A stretch of DNA of 64,000 nt from Pseudobythopirellula maris (GTDB taxonomy: Bacteria; Planctomycetota; Planctomycetia; Pirellulales; Lacipirellulaceae). A program made the position numbers and the translations under genes. Shown in pieces: positions 34,568-43,162 of this stretch; the stretch's first letter is position 1, and each line of letters begins with the position of its first letter. The DNA lies in NCBI RefSeq assembly GCF_007859945.1, contig NZ_SJPQ01000001.1, positions 1,997,017 to 2,061,016 of the forward strand, given 5' to 3'. Under the pieces are notes generated by a model. That model made no database searches, was not told the origin of the DNA, and saw nothing but the letters and a program-made list of their open reading frames with translations.

Positions 34568-35760
34568 TAATCGCTCTGCTTGAGCCGCGGGTCGGTCGAC
34601 TCTTGCAGGCCTTCGCCGATCAGGTTGTAAGCGAGCACCGTCAGGAAGATCGCCGCGCCGGGGAAGAAGATCAGCCACCAGGTCTGTTGGATCGTCGCCC
34701 GGCCGGCCTGCAGCAGCGCGCCCCAGCTCGGGTTGGGCGGAGGCGGGCCGAAGCCGAGGAAGCTGAGGCCGCTCTCGAGCAGGATCGCCGACGCGATGCC
34801 GAACGTGATCGGCACCAAGATCGGCGCCAGGGCGTTGCGCAGCACGTGGCGGAAGATGATCCGTGGCCGGCTGGCGCCGATCGCGCGGGCGGCGGTGACG
34901 AAGTCCATCTCCTTGAGTTTCATGAACTCGGCCCGCGCCAGGCGCGCGATGCCGGTCCAGCGCGTCAGGCCGATCACGGCCATGATGTGCCAGATCGTCG
35001 CCTTGTCGACGATCGCCAAGAGCGCCAGGATCAGCACCAGCGCCGGGATGCAGAGCACCAGCTCGATGACGCGGCTGAGCAAGATGTCGGCCCAGCCGCC
35101 GAAGTAGCCCGCCAGCGCCCCGACCACCACGCCGACGATCGAGGCGATGCCCATCGACACGAAGCCGACCACCAGCGCCGTACGCGAGCCGTGCACCATC
35201 TGGGCGAACACGTCGACGCCCTGCTGGTCCGTGCCGAACAGGTTGAGCGAGCTCGGCTTGCCCTCGGCGCCGAACGGGTTGCCGGGCCGCCCGGGCCACT
35301 CGTCGTCCATCACACGGCGGTAAGGGTCTTGGTAAACGAGCGGCCAGATGGCCCAGCTCTCGGGGTCTTTCTCCTTAAACTTCGCGTCGCTGTAGCGTTT
35401 GCGGAAACGGTCTTTCTGGAAGACGGGGTTCTCCCAGCGGGGGTTGAAGTAGCCCATCGCCGGGAAGTAATAGCCGCCTTTGTAGTAAGCGACCACCGGC
35501 TTGGTGCCCGCGATCGCCGGCGAGAAAAGCGCCACAACCACGAGCAGCAGCACGAACAGCAGCGCGACGACCGCCAGCCGACGCTGGCGGAACTTGCGCC
35601 ACGCCTCGCCCCAGAACCCGGCCGAGGGCCGCGTAGAGATAGCCGACAACGACGCCTCGGGCGAGACGGTCGTCGGCTGCGCCTGCACGGCCGACGCCTC
35701 GGCGTGCAACTCGGCCCGTTCGGCGGGGCGTTCTTCGGGAGGGTTGTTCGGGTCGGACAT
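34567..35760 (-). CDS. Peptide-type ABC transporter permease (DppC/OppC-like)
   Basis: 397 aa. An N-terminal cytoplasmic tail and the OppC-type first helix (RLAVVALLFVLLLVVVALF) are followed by an unusually long periplasmic loop of about 110 residues (GTKPVVAYYKGGYYFPAMGY to GRPGNPFG). The transport domain with five helices has the EAA motif MDFVTAARAIGASRPRIIFR, which contacts the ATPase. The N-terminal helix plus long loop matches the YejE-like group more than DppC. The start is eight bases downstream of the second permease gene on the same strand. The stop codon abuts the inverted repeat of the GxxExxY cassette. Confidence 0.92.
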   Translation of the reverse strand: MSDPNNPPEERPAERAELHAEASAVQAQPTTVSPEASLSAISTRPSAGFWGEAWRKFRQRRLAVVALLFVLLLVVVALFSPAIAGTKPVVAYYKGGYYFPAMGYFNPRWENPVFQKDRFRKRYSDAKFKEKDPESWAIWPLVYQDPYRRVMDDEWPGRPGNPFGAEGKPSSLNLFGTDQQGVDVFAQMVHGSRTALVVGFVSMGIASIVGVVVGALAGYFGGWADILLSRVIELVLCIPALVLILALLAIVDKATIWHIMAVIGLTRWTGIARLARAEFMKLKEMDFVTAARAIGASRPRIIFRHVLRNALAPILVPITFGIASAILLESGLSFLGFGPPPPNPSWGALLQAGRATIQQTWWLIFFPGAAIFLTVLAYNLIGEGLQESTDPRLKQSD

Positions 35761-35768
35761 GGGAGGCT

Positions 35769-36749
35769 TCAGTGGTACGTGACCCGCGGATCGACCACCG
35801 CGTAGAGGATATCGGCGAGCAACTGGCCGACGAGCGTCAGCAGCGAGAAGACGAGCGTCAGGCCCATGATCGTTGGGTAGTCGCGTTCGCCGATCGACTC
35901 GAAGAACAGCGTCCCCATGCCGGGCCAGGCGAAGATCCTCTCGAGGATGATGCCGCCCGACAGCAGCGAGGGGAGCGTGAGCCCCATGAGCGTGACGAGC
36001 GGGATCAGCGTGTTGCGGAAGGCGTGGTGCACGATCACCCGCGCGGGCGAGAGCCCCTTGGCGCGGGCGGTGCGCACGTAATCCTGGCGGATCGCCTCTT
36101 CCATGTTGGCTTTGATGAAGCGGGTGTAGTACGCCAGCGAACCGTAGGTAAAGCAGGCCACGGGCAAGATGGCGTGGTGGGCGACGTCGAGCGTCTTGCC
36201 CCAGAACGAGAGGCTCTCGTACGTCTGGGTGTCGACGATGCCGGTGAGCGGCATCCAGCCGAGCTTCACGGCGAACACGATCTGCAGGTAGAGCGCAGCC
36301 ACGAACGACGGCAGTGAGTAGAGCATGTAAAGCACCGTGCTCATGCCGCGTTCAGCCGCCGTGTTGCTCTTCACGGTCGACCACAGCCCAAGGGGGATCG
36401 CCAACAAGTAAGTGAGCACCAGCGACGTGACGGTGAGCAGGAGCGTGGCGGGGACGCGGTCGCCGATCAGCTTGGCCACCGGCTCCTTGCGCGAGATGGA
36501 GCGTCCCATGTCGCCGCGCACGAGGTTGCCGATCCACACCACGTACGCCTGCGGCCACGGCTTGTCGAGGCCGTAGAGCTTCTCGAGCCGGGCGAGGCTC
36601 TCGGGGCTCATCTGTCGGCTGGGGTCGCCCCCCTCGGCCAGGGTGAGCGGCGTGCCGGGCATGTTGCGCACCAGGGCGAAGATCACAAACGTGATCATCG
36701 CCAGCGTCATCGCGCCGATCATCAGGCGCCGGATCAGGTAGTTGAGCAT
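35769..36749 (-). CDS. Peptide-type ABC transporter permease (DppB/OppB-like)
   Basis: 326 aa from an ATG at 36749 with GAGGAG about eight bases upstream; a GTG two codons earlier would be too close to that site. It shows six membrane helices, the first MLNYLIRRLMIGAMTLAMIT. The periplasmic loop has GLDKPWPQAYVVWIGNLVRG. The EAA loop is DYVRTARAKGLSPARVIVHH. It forms the membrane channel with the downstream permease. Operon order binding protein - permease B - permease C - (cassette) - ATPase is normal for this family. Confidence 0.94.
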   Translation of the reverse strand: MLNYLIRRLMIGAMTLAMITFVIFALVRNMPGTPLTLAEGGDPSRQMSPESLARLEKLYGLDKPWPQAYVVWIGNLVRGDMGRSISRKEPVAKLIGDRVPATLLLTVTSLVLTYLLAIPLGLWSTVKSNTAAERGMSTVLYMLYSLPSFVAALYLQIVFAVKLGWMPLTGIVDTQTYESLSFWGKTLDVAHHAILPVACFTYGSLAYYTRFIKANMEEAIRQDYVRTARAKGLSPARVIVHHAFRNTLIPLVTLMGLTLPSLLSGGIILERIFAWPGMGTLFFESIGERDYPTIMGLTLVFSLLTLVGQLLADILYAVVDPRVTYH

Positions 36750-36785
36750 GGTCACGCTCCTCTCCCCATCAAGGGGAGGGGAGAC

Positions 36786-38789
36786 TTACTCCTTCGGGAA
36801 CCACAAACCCAACAAGCCCGGCTGCACGCCGTAGGGGTCGCGGGGGCTGAAGTTGAAACCGCGCAGCCGCTTGTCAAAGCCGTACAGCGACTTGCGGTAG
36901 AACAGCCACAGGTTCGGCTGGTCCTCGTAGAGGATCTCGTGGATGCGGGCGTAGAGGGCGGCGCGTTTCTCGCGGTCGAACTCTTTCTGCCCCTGGCGGA
37001 ACAGCTCGTCGACCTCGGGGTTGCTGTACTGGCTGAAGTTGCGGCCGCCGCCGGTGGCGAAGATGTTGTCCAGCGTGGACGGGTCGGTCCCCGTGCCCCA
37101 GCCGCCCATCAGCGCCTGGAACTTGTGGTCCAGGGCCAGCTGGGTCTTCACCGTGAACTCGACCGGCTTGACGTTGCAGACCACGCCGATCTGGTCGAGG
37201 TTGTCCTTGAGCAGCGTGCAGGCCTTGATCGCGTTGGGCTGCTGGTAAGTGATCAGCGTGAACTCGAACGGGACGAGCCGGCCGTCGATCTCCTTGTCGC
37301 GCACGCCGTCGCCGTCCGAGTCGTCCCAGCCCGCTTCGTCCAGCAGGTCCTCGGCCTTGTCGAGGTCGCGGACAAACGGCTCGACGTCCTGCGAGGCCAT
37401 CCACGCCGCGGGATTGAAGATCCCCGTGCCCTGCTCGACCAAGCCGTAGAACACGCTCTGCAGCATCTCATCGAAGTCGAACGCGTACGCCATCGCCCGT
37501 CGCACGCGGGCGTCGCGGAAGATCGGGTCCTTGGTGTTCCATTCGATGTGGAACTCGGTCCATTCCAGGCCGCTCGCCTTCGTGTTGCGCTCGTAAAAGT
37601 CGTCGCCCTTGGTCTGCGTGAGCCACTGCTCGGCCGTGAGGCGAGCGTCTTGCAACTCGCCCGACTTGAGCGCCAGCAGCGTGGTGTTCGGGTCGGTGAT
37701 AATGCGGTAGCGAAACTCCCTAAGATACGGCCGGTCGCGCACCTGCTCGCCGTCGTGCATGTACCACGACTCGCGGCGGCGGAGCACGATCTCCTGGCCG
37801 CGCGTGCGGCTGGCGTACTCGTAAGGCCCGAGGGTGACCGGCTTGAGCTCGTGCTTCAGGTGATGGTCGCTCGCCATGAGCGTCGGGTCGTCCTCGAGAC
37901 TCTCCTCGTAAACGTGCTTGGGGATCATCGGGAACTGGATGTTCTCGGTCCACGAGGCCAACGGCTCGCGGTGGAACATTACGACCGTGCGGTCGTCGTA
38001 GGCGTGCACCCAGCGCAGCTTCTCGACGGTCGACCGGACCGCTGGGATCGGCGCCCGCGGGTCCATGATCGTGCGGTACGAGAACTCGACGTCGTGCGCC
38101 GTGAAGGGCGTGCCGTCCGACCAGGTGAGGTCGTCGCGCAGCACGAACTTGTCGTACATGCGGTCCTCGCTCGCCTGCCACGACTCGACCGCCCAGCCAA
38201 CGGCGCGCGGCGTGAAGTCGGCGTCGAAGCCGATCAGCTGCAATCCGGTGAGTTCGAGCAGCTCGAACTCCACGGTGGAGTTGATCATCACCGGGTTGAG
38301 GCTCTTGGCGTCGGCGCTCACGTGGTGCAGGAACACCGCGTCGTAGTCGACCTCTTCGTCGCTGGCGGGGAGCTGGCGGACGACACTGTAGATCTTTTGG
38401 TTCGACTCGTCCGAGTCGTTGCGTAGCGCCATCGCCTCGGCCTCGCTCACCAGGGGCGGCTCGCCCGCCAGCCGCTCGCGCAGCGTCTCCCTGGCGTTGA
38501 AGACCGGCATGTCGACCCAGGCGGCCGAGGCGTCGATCTCTTCGAGCGGCGGCGGATCGAACGGCTCGAGCTCCGTGCCGAGCGCGGAGACCCCTGCCTC
38601 GGTCGTCTCTTCCGGCTCTTCCGCAGGCTGTTCGGAGGTCTCCCCTTCGCTGCTGGCGGCCGGTTCGCCCGGGACGTCGCCTCCCGGCCCGCCGCAGCCG
38701 ACCGACCACACGAGCGTCGCCAGCAGCAGCAAAGGGATCGGCGACCACACGCCGGGGCGCCGGCGCACGCAGAGGGTTCGGTCCGTCAT
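36786..38789 (-). CDS. Extracellular solute-binding lipoprotein, family 5 (peptide type)
   Basis: 667 aa from an ATG at 38789. The signal peptide ends in a lipobox (LVWSVGC), so the mature protein is lipid-anchored. A Glu/Pro-rich linker of about 50 residues follows. The SBP_bac_5 fold starts around residue 125 (DYDAVFLHHVSADAKSLNP, LTWSDGTPFTAHDVEFSYR), continues through a mid-protein LKSGELQDARL, and near the end has LYARIHEILYEDQPNLWLFY. It captures the solute for the permeases 36 bases downstream. The ligand (peptide, nickel chelate or other) cannot be read from sequence. The family is normally around 500-550 aa, so this is long, mainly through the linker and a long N-terminal lobe. Confidence 0.93.
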   Translation of the reverse strand: MTDRTLCVRRRPGVWSPIPLLLLATLVWSVGCGGPGGDVPGEPAASSEGETSEQPAEEPEETTEAGVSALGTELEPFDPPPLEEIDASAAWVDMPVFNARETLRERLAGEPPLVSEAEAMALRNDSDESNQKIYSVVRQLPASDEEVDYDAVFLHHVSADAKSLNPVMINSTVEFELLELTGLQLIGFDADFTPRAVGWAVESWQASEDRMYDKFVLRDDLTWSDGTPFTAHDVEFSYRTIMDPRAPIPAVRSTVEKLRWVHAYDDRTVVMFHREPLASWTENIQFPMIPKHVYEESLEDDPTLMASDHHLKHELKPVTLGPYEYASRTRGQEIVLRRRESWYMHDGEQVRDRPYLREFRYRIITDPNTTLLALKSGELQDARLTAEQWLTQTKGDDFYERNTKASGLEWTEFHIEWNTKDPIFRDARVRRAMAYAFDFDEMLQSVFYGLVEQGTGIFNPAAWMASQDVEPFVRDLDKAEDLLDEAGWDDSDGDGVRDKEIDGRLVPFEFTLITYQQPNAIKACTLLKDNLDQIGVVCNVKPVEFTVKTQLALDHKFQALMGGWGTGTDPSTLDNIFATGGGRNFSQYSNPEVDELFRQGQKEFDREKRAALYARIHEILYEDQPNLWLFYRKSLYGFDKRLRGFNFSPRDPYGVQPGLLGLWFPKE

Positions 38790-38968
38790 TGTCAAAGCGT
38801 CGTCCGTGGAGGGGGGTCGCGTCGGAAAGGCGCGGCGTTCGCCCGCATCGCCGGGCGCCGCTCGGCGGGACCACGCTTGCGCAGCCCCACCAATCGTCGC
38901 AATCTAGCACGACGCTTTCTCGCGGGTCAACGACACTGTGATCCGGCCCGCGGGGCCGATAGCGGCCG

Positions 38969-39457
38969 CTACTCGATCAGGTAGCTGAAGTCGCTCACGT
39001 AGAGCTCGTTGATCGGCAGCCCCGGCAGGCCCCGGCGGACTTGCAGCTGGATGCGACGCCGCAGCCGCGCGAGGTTCGGCTCCTCGAACTCCTCAGGCAG
39101 GGCGATCCGTACGGCCACGAGCACGGCGTCGCCCAACCGGCCGCGTCGCGCCTCGAGCTTTTGGCGGAAGGCCTCGGCCTCGTCCTCCGGCACGGAGGTG
39201 AACAGCGTGAAGGAGAGCCGCACCTTGATGCCCTCGGTCGCCCGCGAGTCGCGGATCCTGAAGTCGCCCAGCTTCACGCCAACGGGCGCCGGTTCGGCCT
39301 GCTCCTCGTCGCCCGGCTCGGCAGCCGGCTCGGCGGCGGCCGCCGGCGTCGCGGCGAGCGCGAGCAGCGTGGCGACCAGCAGCAGCGGGAGCAGAAGCGT
39401 CGGATACGACGCAGCGGGGCGTGTGAACATGGGCGTCATTATTTGGTCGGCGTTCAT
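38969..39457 (-). CDS. FliL-like exported protein (1 of 3)
   Basis: 162 aa from the ATG at 39457; ATGs at 39439 and 39430 are alternatives. The hydrophobic N-terminal helix (YPTLLLPLLLVATLLALAA, ending AAAAEPA) is a signal peptide or anchor. The rest resembles a FliL domain: a beta strand IKVRLSFTLFTSV, a helix EAEAFRQKLEARRGRLGDAV, then RRRIQLQVRRGLPGLPINEL and a last strand YVSDFSYLIE. FliL stabilises flagellar stators, and related proteins serve other envelope complexes. No flagellar gene is nearby, so the role is open. Two more proteins of the same plan follow. Confidence 0.65.
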   Translation of the reverse strand: MNADQIMTPMFTRPAASYPTLLLPLLLVATLLALAATPAAAAEPAAEPGDEEQAEPAPVGVKLGDFRIRDSRATEGIKVRLSFTLFTSVPEDEAEAFRQKLEARRGRLGDAVLVAVRIALPEEFEEPNLARLRRRIQLQVRRGLPGLPINELYVSDFSYLIE

Positions 39458-39501
39458 TACTTGGGCGGCTGTCTGGGCGGGCTCGCGTAAGGGGGGAGCG
39501 A

Positions 39502-40011
39502 TCAAAGCGGCTCGGCGCGGATCACGGGGATCACGAGACGGTGGACCATGCCGCCGCCTAGCAGTGGTTGGATCTCGTCGAGCAGACGCGCCTTGAGTGT
39601 GACGAACCCCTCCTCGCGCAGGTCGTCCGAGCGGGTGCTGCGGCAGACGCGGATCACGCGATCGCGGATCTTGTTCTTGTGGATCCGGGCCAGCCGTTTC
39701 ACTTCTGAGTGATCGCGTTCCGCGACCAGCACGAACAACTCGAACTTCAGCTGCATGAGCGTCACGGTGTCGCCGTCGGAGCCGGTCTCGCCGGGAGTCG
39801 GGGGGATCGGCACCACGAACTCGCCGATCTCCGCCTCGGCGTACGCCTCGCGGTCGGGGAGTTGCTCGATCGCGTCGAACTTCAGCTGCCCTTCGCCCGA
39901 GCCGCAACCCGAAGCGCCCGCCAGCAATAGGCACGCGCCGAGGGCCGCCACAACAGGCGCCATTTGGCGGCGTGGTCGGCGGGGGCGTCGGCGGGTGGAG
40001 AAAGACGGCAT
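39502..40011 (-). CDS. FliL-like lipoprotein (2 of 3)
   Basis: 169 aa from an ATG at 40011. After a basic start, ACLLLAGASGC gives a lipobox, so the mature protein starts at Cys and is lipid-anchored. A linker rich in Glu/Pro is followed by a FliL-like domain: LMQLKFELFVLVAERDHSEV, KRLARIHKNKIRDRVIRVC, LKARLLDEIQPLLGGGMVHR, LVIPVIRAEPL. It is 44 bases upstream of FliL-like protein 1 on the same strand and is probably co-transcribed with it. The family call rests on predicted strand-helix-strand order and is an inference. Confidence 0.6.
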   Translation of the reverse strand: MPSFSTRRRPRRPRRQMAPVVAALGACLLLAGASGCGSGEGQLKFDAIEQLPDREAYAEAEIGEFVVPIPPTPGETGSDGDTVTLMQLKFELFVLVAERDHSEVKRLARIHKNKIRDRVIRVCRSTRSDDLREEGFVTLKARLLDEIQPLLGGGMVHRLVIPVIRAEPL

Positions 40012-40168
40012 GGGAGTGGGAACGGTGTGGTTGCTTCGTGCGCGGCCGCCGGTGGTCCCGGCTAGTCGTGCTGAAAAGTACGTCGCGGCGCGGACCGGCG
40101 ACGTAAGCTTCAGAGGCGAACCCCCGCCGCTCGGCAATCCCCCTGCGCCAGTCGCAACGATCGCACCG

Positions 40169-40636
40169 ATGATGACGCCCGTACGCACGTTACCGACCCG
40201 CCGCCCCCCCGCACGCCGGGCGATCGTGGCGGTGCTGTGCGCGGTCGCGGCGGCCGGTTGCTACGACCCGACCACGCTCGTCGAGCGGATCCGCACAAAC
40301 GCCACCCGCAACCGACTCGAAGAGATCCCGCTCGGCACCTTCGCCGCCGTGTTGCCGCGCGACATCGAGACCGGCGAAATACTCGAGGTCGAGCTGAGCA
40401 TTTACGGCGAGGCGGCCCGCTACCGGGTGGCCGAACTCAAGAGCGAGCTCGAAGCTAAGGAATACCTCATCCGCGATGAGTTCAGCAAAAGGCTCCGCCT
40501 GATCGACAGGTCGGTGCTCACCGACCCGCACCTGAATCAGGTGCGCGAGGAGCTGCACCAGATCGTGAACGACACGCTCGACGAGCCGCTGATCGACACG
40601 GTCGGCGTGTCCAACGTGCTGTTCCTGCGTCATTGA
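40169..40636 (+). CDS. FliL-like lipoprotein (3 of 3), divergent
   Basis: 155 aa from an ATG at 40169 (a second ATG follows immediately). AIVAVLCAVAAAGC is a lipobox signal peptide. The mature part has the FliL-like order: PLGTFAAVLPRDIETG, EILEVELSIYGEAARYRVAE, KEYLIRDEFSKRLRLID, HLNQVREELHQIVNDTLDEP and a closing strand VGVSNVLFLRH. It is transcribed away from proteins 1 and 2, with a 157-base shared intergenic space. Three envelope proteins of the same plan in one locus suggest they act together. Confidence 0.6.
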   Translation: MMTPVRTLPTRRPPARRAIVAVLCAVAAAGCYDPTTLVERIRTNATRNRLEEIPLGTFAAVLPRDIETGEILEVELSIYGEAARYRVAELKSELEAKEYLIRDEFSKRLRLIDRSVLTDPHLNQVREELHQIVNDTLDEPLIDTVGVSNVLFLRH

Positions 40637-40672
40637 CGCCAGGACCGCTCCCCGCCGCGCCGCTCGAGCGCG

Positions 40673-42268
40673 TCAGAGACTCACCTCGCCGCCGGGTCGC
40701 TCCGGGGGCGGGCCGCCGGACGGCGGACCTTCCCCTCGCCTTTGACGACCGTCGTCGCGGGGCGGGCCGCGGCGACCGCCGCGGAAGCCATCGCCGCCGC
40801 GCCCCGAGGGCCCGCGGCGCCAACGCGGGGCGCGCATCATCCGCTCCAAGTCGAGGCCGTCGAACTCCCGCTCTTGCCGCCGCTGGTCGAGTTGACGCAG
40901 CATCTCGTCGGCCGGCAGCGTGAGCAGCTCCTGCACCTCGCCGTCGGACAGCTCGTTCGCGAAGAAGGATTTGACGTCCGCCGGCACGTCGCTCTCCTTG
41001 AGCGCCACGAGCACCCGCCGCAAGCGCTCGGTGCGACGATCGGCCTCGGGGGTCGACTCGACCCAACGGCGGCTCCGCTCGGGGAGCACGGCGAGCAGCT
41101 CGGGCTCGATCGTTCGCCAGTCGTCACGCAGCTCGCGCGCTGCGTCGGGCGTGACGAAGAACTGCAACGGCCACTCGCGCAGCCGGTCGGAGGCGAACGA
41201 CAGCGCGATGACCGCCGCGAGCGGGTCCGACTCGAGGCCCTCGCGCATCTCGCCCAGCCGGCGCCGCACCTCGGGCGGGAGGTCGCGCGATTCGAAGCGG
41301 TCGAACCGCTCGACGAGGCCCCGACCGGCGGGGGTGGCGGCGAGGCGCTCGACCGCTTCGCGCAGCTTGGCGGCCTCTTCGGGGGTGAGCCGGTACAACG
41401 ACTCGCGCCGCTCGTTGCGCAGCTCGCGTTCGACCCGCCTGACCCGTTCGTCGGCGCCGAGCCGTCGCAGCGTCGCCTGTTCGGCGGCGGACTGGTGCGA
41501 CAACCAGTTCTGGTAGCTGAGCAGCGTGCGGAGCAGCGACTCGGCCCGCTCGTGGGCGGCGAGCGACGCGGCGTTGCCGAGCAGGCTCTCGCGTTTCTGC
41601 GGCGTGAGCCCGGCGAGCCGGGCCGCCCGCTCGCGGAGCTCGGCTTGTTGCTTGTCGGTCTGGGTCTCGAACCACGCGCCGCGTTCGCGGAACGAGGCGC
41701 CCTGCATCACGAACCAGGCGTCGGCCTCGTCGTCGAAACCGGCCGGGGCCTCGCCGGCGAGCATCTCGCCCGCCTCCGCCTCGAGCCGCTCGAGAAAAGC
41801 CACGTCTTGGTACTGCCCGAGGGCGTCGACCTGCATCACCGCCGGCAGGCTGGCCAGCATGCGGCGGTGCGGCTCGTTCGCGGCCCAACGGGCGCCGGCG
41901 AAGCCGACGAGCAACGCGGCGGCGGCGATCGCCACGGCCGCAACGTGCGAGCGGCGCCGCTGGGTCGGCAACGCCGCGGTCATGCGGGCGACCTCGTCGC
42001 GGGCCTCGAGGGCGACCATCTCGATGGTCGATTGGGCGAACTCTGCGCTCACGTCGCCCGTGGGCAAGTCGTCGAGCGCGTCCCAAGAGAGACGCAACCG
42101 ACGCAGCTCGTCGCGGGCGGAGGGGTCGCGCTCCAGCAGCGCCTCCAAGGCGACACGCTCCTCGGGCGCAAGCTCGCCGTCGAGGTAGGCCGTCAGCTGC
42201 TCGTGCAGCGGGTCGGCGGGCGCGGCGTCTTCGGCCGATTCTTCGCCGTGCGGGTGCTCGCGGTTCAT
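40673..42268 (-). CDS. Large anti-sigma factor-like membrane protein
   Basis: 531 aa. Its ATG overlaps the stop of the sigma gene by four bases (ATGA), so the two are coupled. The first ~60 residues (EQLTAYLDGELAPEERVALE, LLERDPSARDELRRLRLS) form a cytosolic anti-sigma helix bundle without the zinc-finger Cys. A single membrane helix is near residues 110-130 (VAAVAIAAAALLVGFAG). The remaining ~400 residues are helical and rich in Arg/Glu/Leu, with many LTPEE-like turns, reminiscent of DUF3106-type helical repeats. The C-terminus is basic, Gly/Arg/Pro-rich. It probably holds the sigma factor inactive at the membrane until an envelope signal arrives. Confidence 0.85.
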   Translation of the reverse strand: MNREHPHGEESAEDAAPADPLHEQLTAYLDGELAPEERVALEALLERDPSARDELRRLRLSWDALDDLPTGDVSAEFAQSTIEMVALEARDEVARMTAALPTQRRRSHVAAVAIAAAALLVGFAGARWAANEPHRRMLASLPAVMQVDALGQYQDVAFLERLEAEAGEMLAGEAPAGFDDEADAWFVMQGASFRERGAWFETQTDKQQAELRERAARLAGLTPQKRESLLGNAASLAAHERAESLLRTLLSYQNWLSHQSAAEQATLRRLGADERVRRVERELRNERRESLYRLTPEEAAKLREAVERLAATPAGRGLVERFDRFESRDLPPEVRRRLGEMREGLESDPLAAVIALSFASDRLREWPLQFFVTPDAARELRDDWRTIEPELLAVLPERSRRWVESTPEADRRTERLRRVLVALKESDVPADVKSFFANELSDGEVQELLTLPADEMLRQLDQRRQEREFDGLDLERMMRAPRWRRGPSGRGGDGFRGGRRGPPRDDGRQRRGEGPPSGGPPPERPGGEVSL

Positions 42269-42942
42269 CGCTCTGCCCTCCTGGCGGTGGTGTCGCCTGG
42301 GGGCGGCGTGTCGGCGACGGGCGGGTCGACTAGGTACGGCTCGAGTGATTCCTTAAGCTTGCCGCGGGCGCGGGCGATGAGCGACTTGATCGCCTGGGGC
42401 GTCATGCCCATCACCTCGCCGATCTCGGCGTAGTCGAGGTGCTCGAACTTGGAGAGCAGCACCGCGGTGCGCTGCCGGTCGCCGAGGCCCTCGACCGCTT
42501 GGCGGACCACCTCACGCAGCTCGCTGCGGTCGAACTGGCGGGTCGGCATCAAGCCGCTGGCGGCCGAGCTGATCGTGTCGATCGTCACGGCCCCCGAGGC
42601 GGCCGGGTCGGGCGCGGCGAGGTTCACTTCTTTGCGCCGCGCCAGCGTGCGGCGGGCGTTCGACGCCACGTTGTTGGCGATCGTGTAGAGCCACGTGGTG
42701 AACTTCGACCCCGGCACGTACCGCTCACGCGAGCGGTAAACGCGGAGGAAGACGTCTTGGGCTAGGTCCTCGGCCATGTCCGAGCGGCCGACCAGGTAGC
42801 CCATCAGCGAAACGAGCTTCGCCTGGTGGCGGGCCATCAGCTCCTCGAAAGCCAGGGCGTCTCCCTCCCGCACGCGCAGCATGAGCCGCACGTCGGGGTC
42901 CGACTCGGTGTAGCGCCGGATCGTGCTGTCGCTCGTGGCCAA
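42265..42942 (-). CDS. ECF-type RNA polymerase sigma factor
   Basis: 225 aa if it starts at the TTG at 42942; the first ATG is at residue 21, so the exact start is unsure. Region 2: LVSLMGYLVGRSDMAEDLAQ, VFLRVYRSRERYVPGSKFTT, WLYTIANNVASNARR. Region 4: LGDRQRTAVLLSKFEHLDYA, EIGEVMGMTPQAIKSLIARA. A Pro/Asp-rich tail follows. It is translationally coupled to the downstream anti-sigma-like gene. The set belongs to the ECF families common in planctomycetes. The regulon is unknown. Confidence 0.9.
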   Translation of the reverse strand: MATSDSTIRRYTESDPDVRLMLRVREGDALAFEELMARHQAKLVSLMGYLVGRSDMAEDLAQDVFLRVYRSRERYVPGSKFTTWLYTIANNVASNARRTLARRKEVNLAAPDPAASGAVTIDTISSAASGLMPTRQFDRSELREVVRQAVEGLGDRQRTAVLLSKFEHLDYAEIGEVMGMTPQAIKSLIARARGKLKESLEPYLVDPPVADTPPPGDTTARRAER

Positions 42943-43047
42943 AGGGGCGGGCTCTCGGGCGGGGGACGCGGTGGGAGAGAACCCTTATTGTAAGCGGCCG
43001 AGCGGGGCGGGGTTAGGTGCGCGGGGAGGGGCTCGGGGTTTTGAGGG

Positions 43048-43132
43048 GCTAGGAATTAGGGGCTAGGGATCAGAACGGGACGCCGGCGAAGCCGTCGCTT
43101 CCTCTCCTAGCCCCTAGCCCCTAATTCCTAGC
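43048..43132. repeat. 21-bp perfect inverted repeat of the GGGGCTAGG/TTAGGGG type
   Basis: Arms at 43048-43068 and 43112-43132 are exact reverse complements built of GGGGCTAGG and AATTAGGGG units, with a 43-base loop. It lies downstream of the minus-strand gene ending at 43163. A related element is at 49351-49470. Confidence 0.75.
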
Positions 43133-43162
43133 TTCTAAGCCCCTCCCACCACCTCGCGCTCC

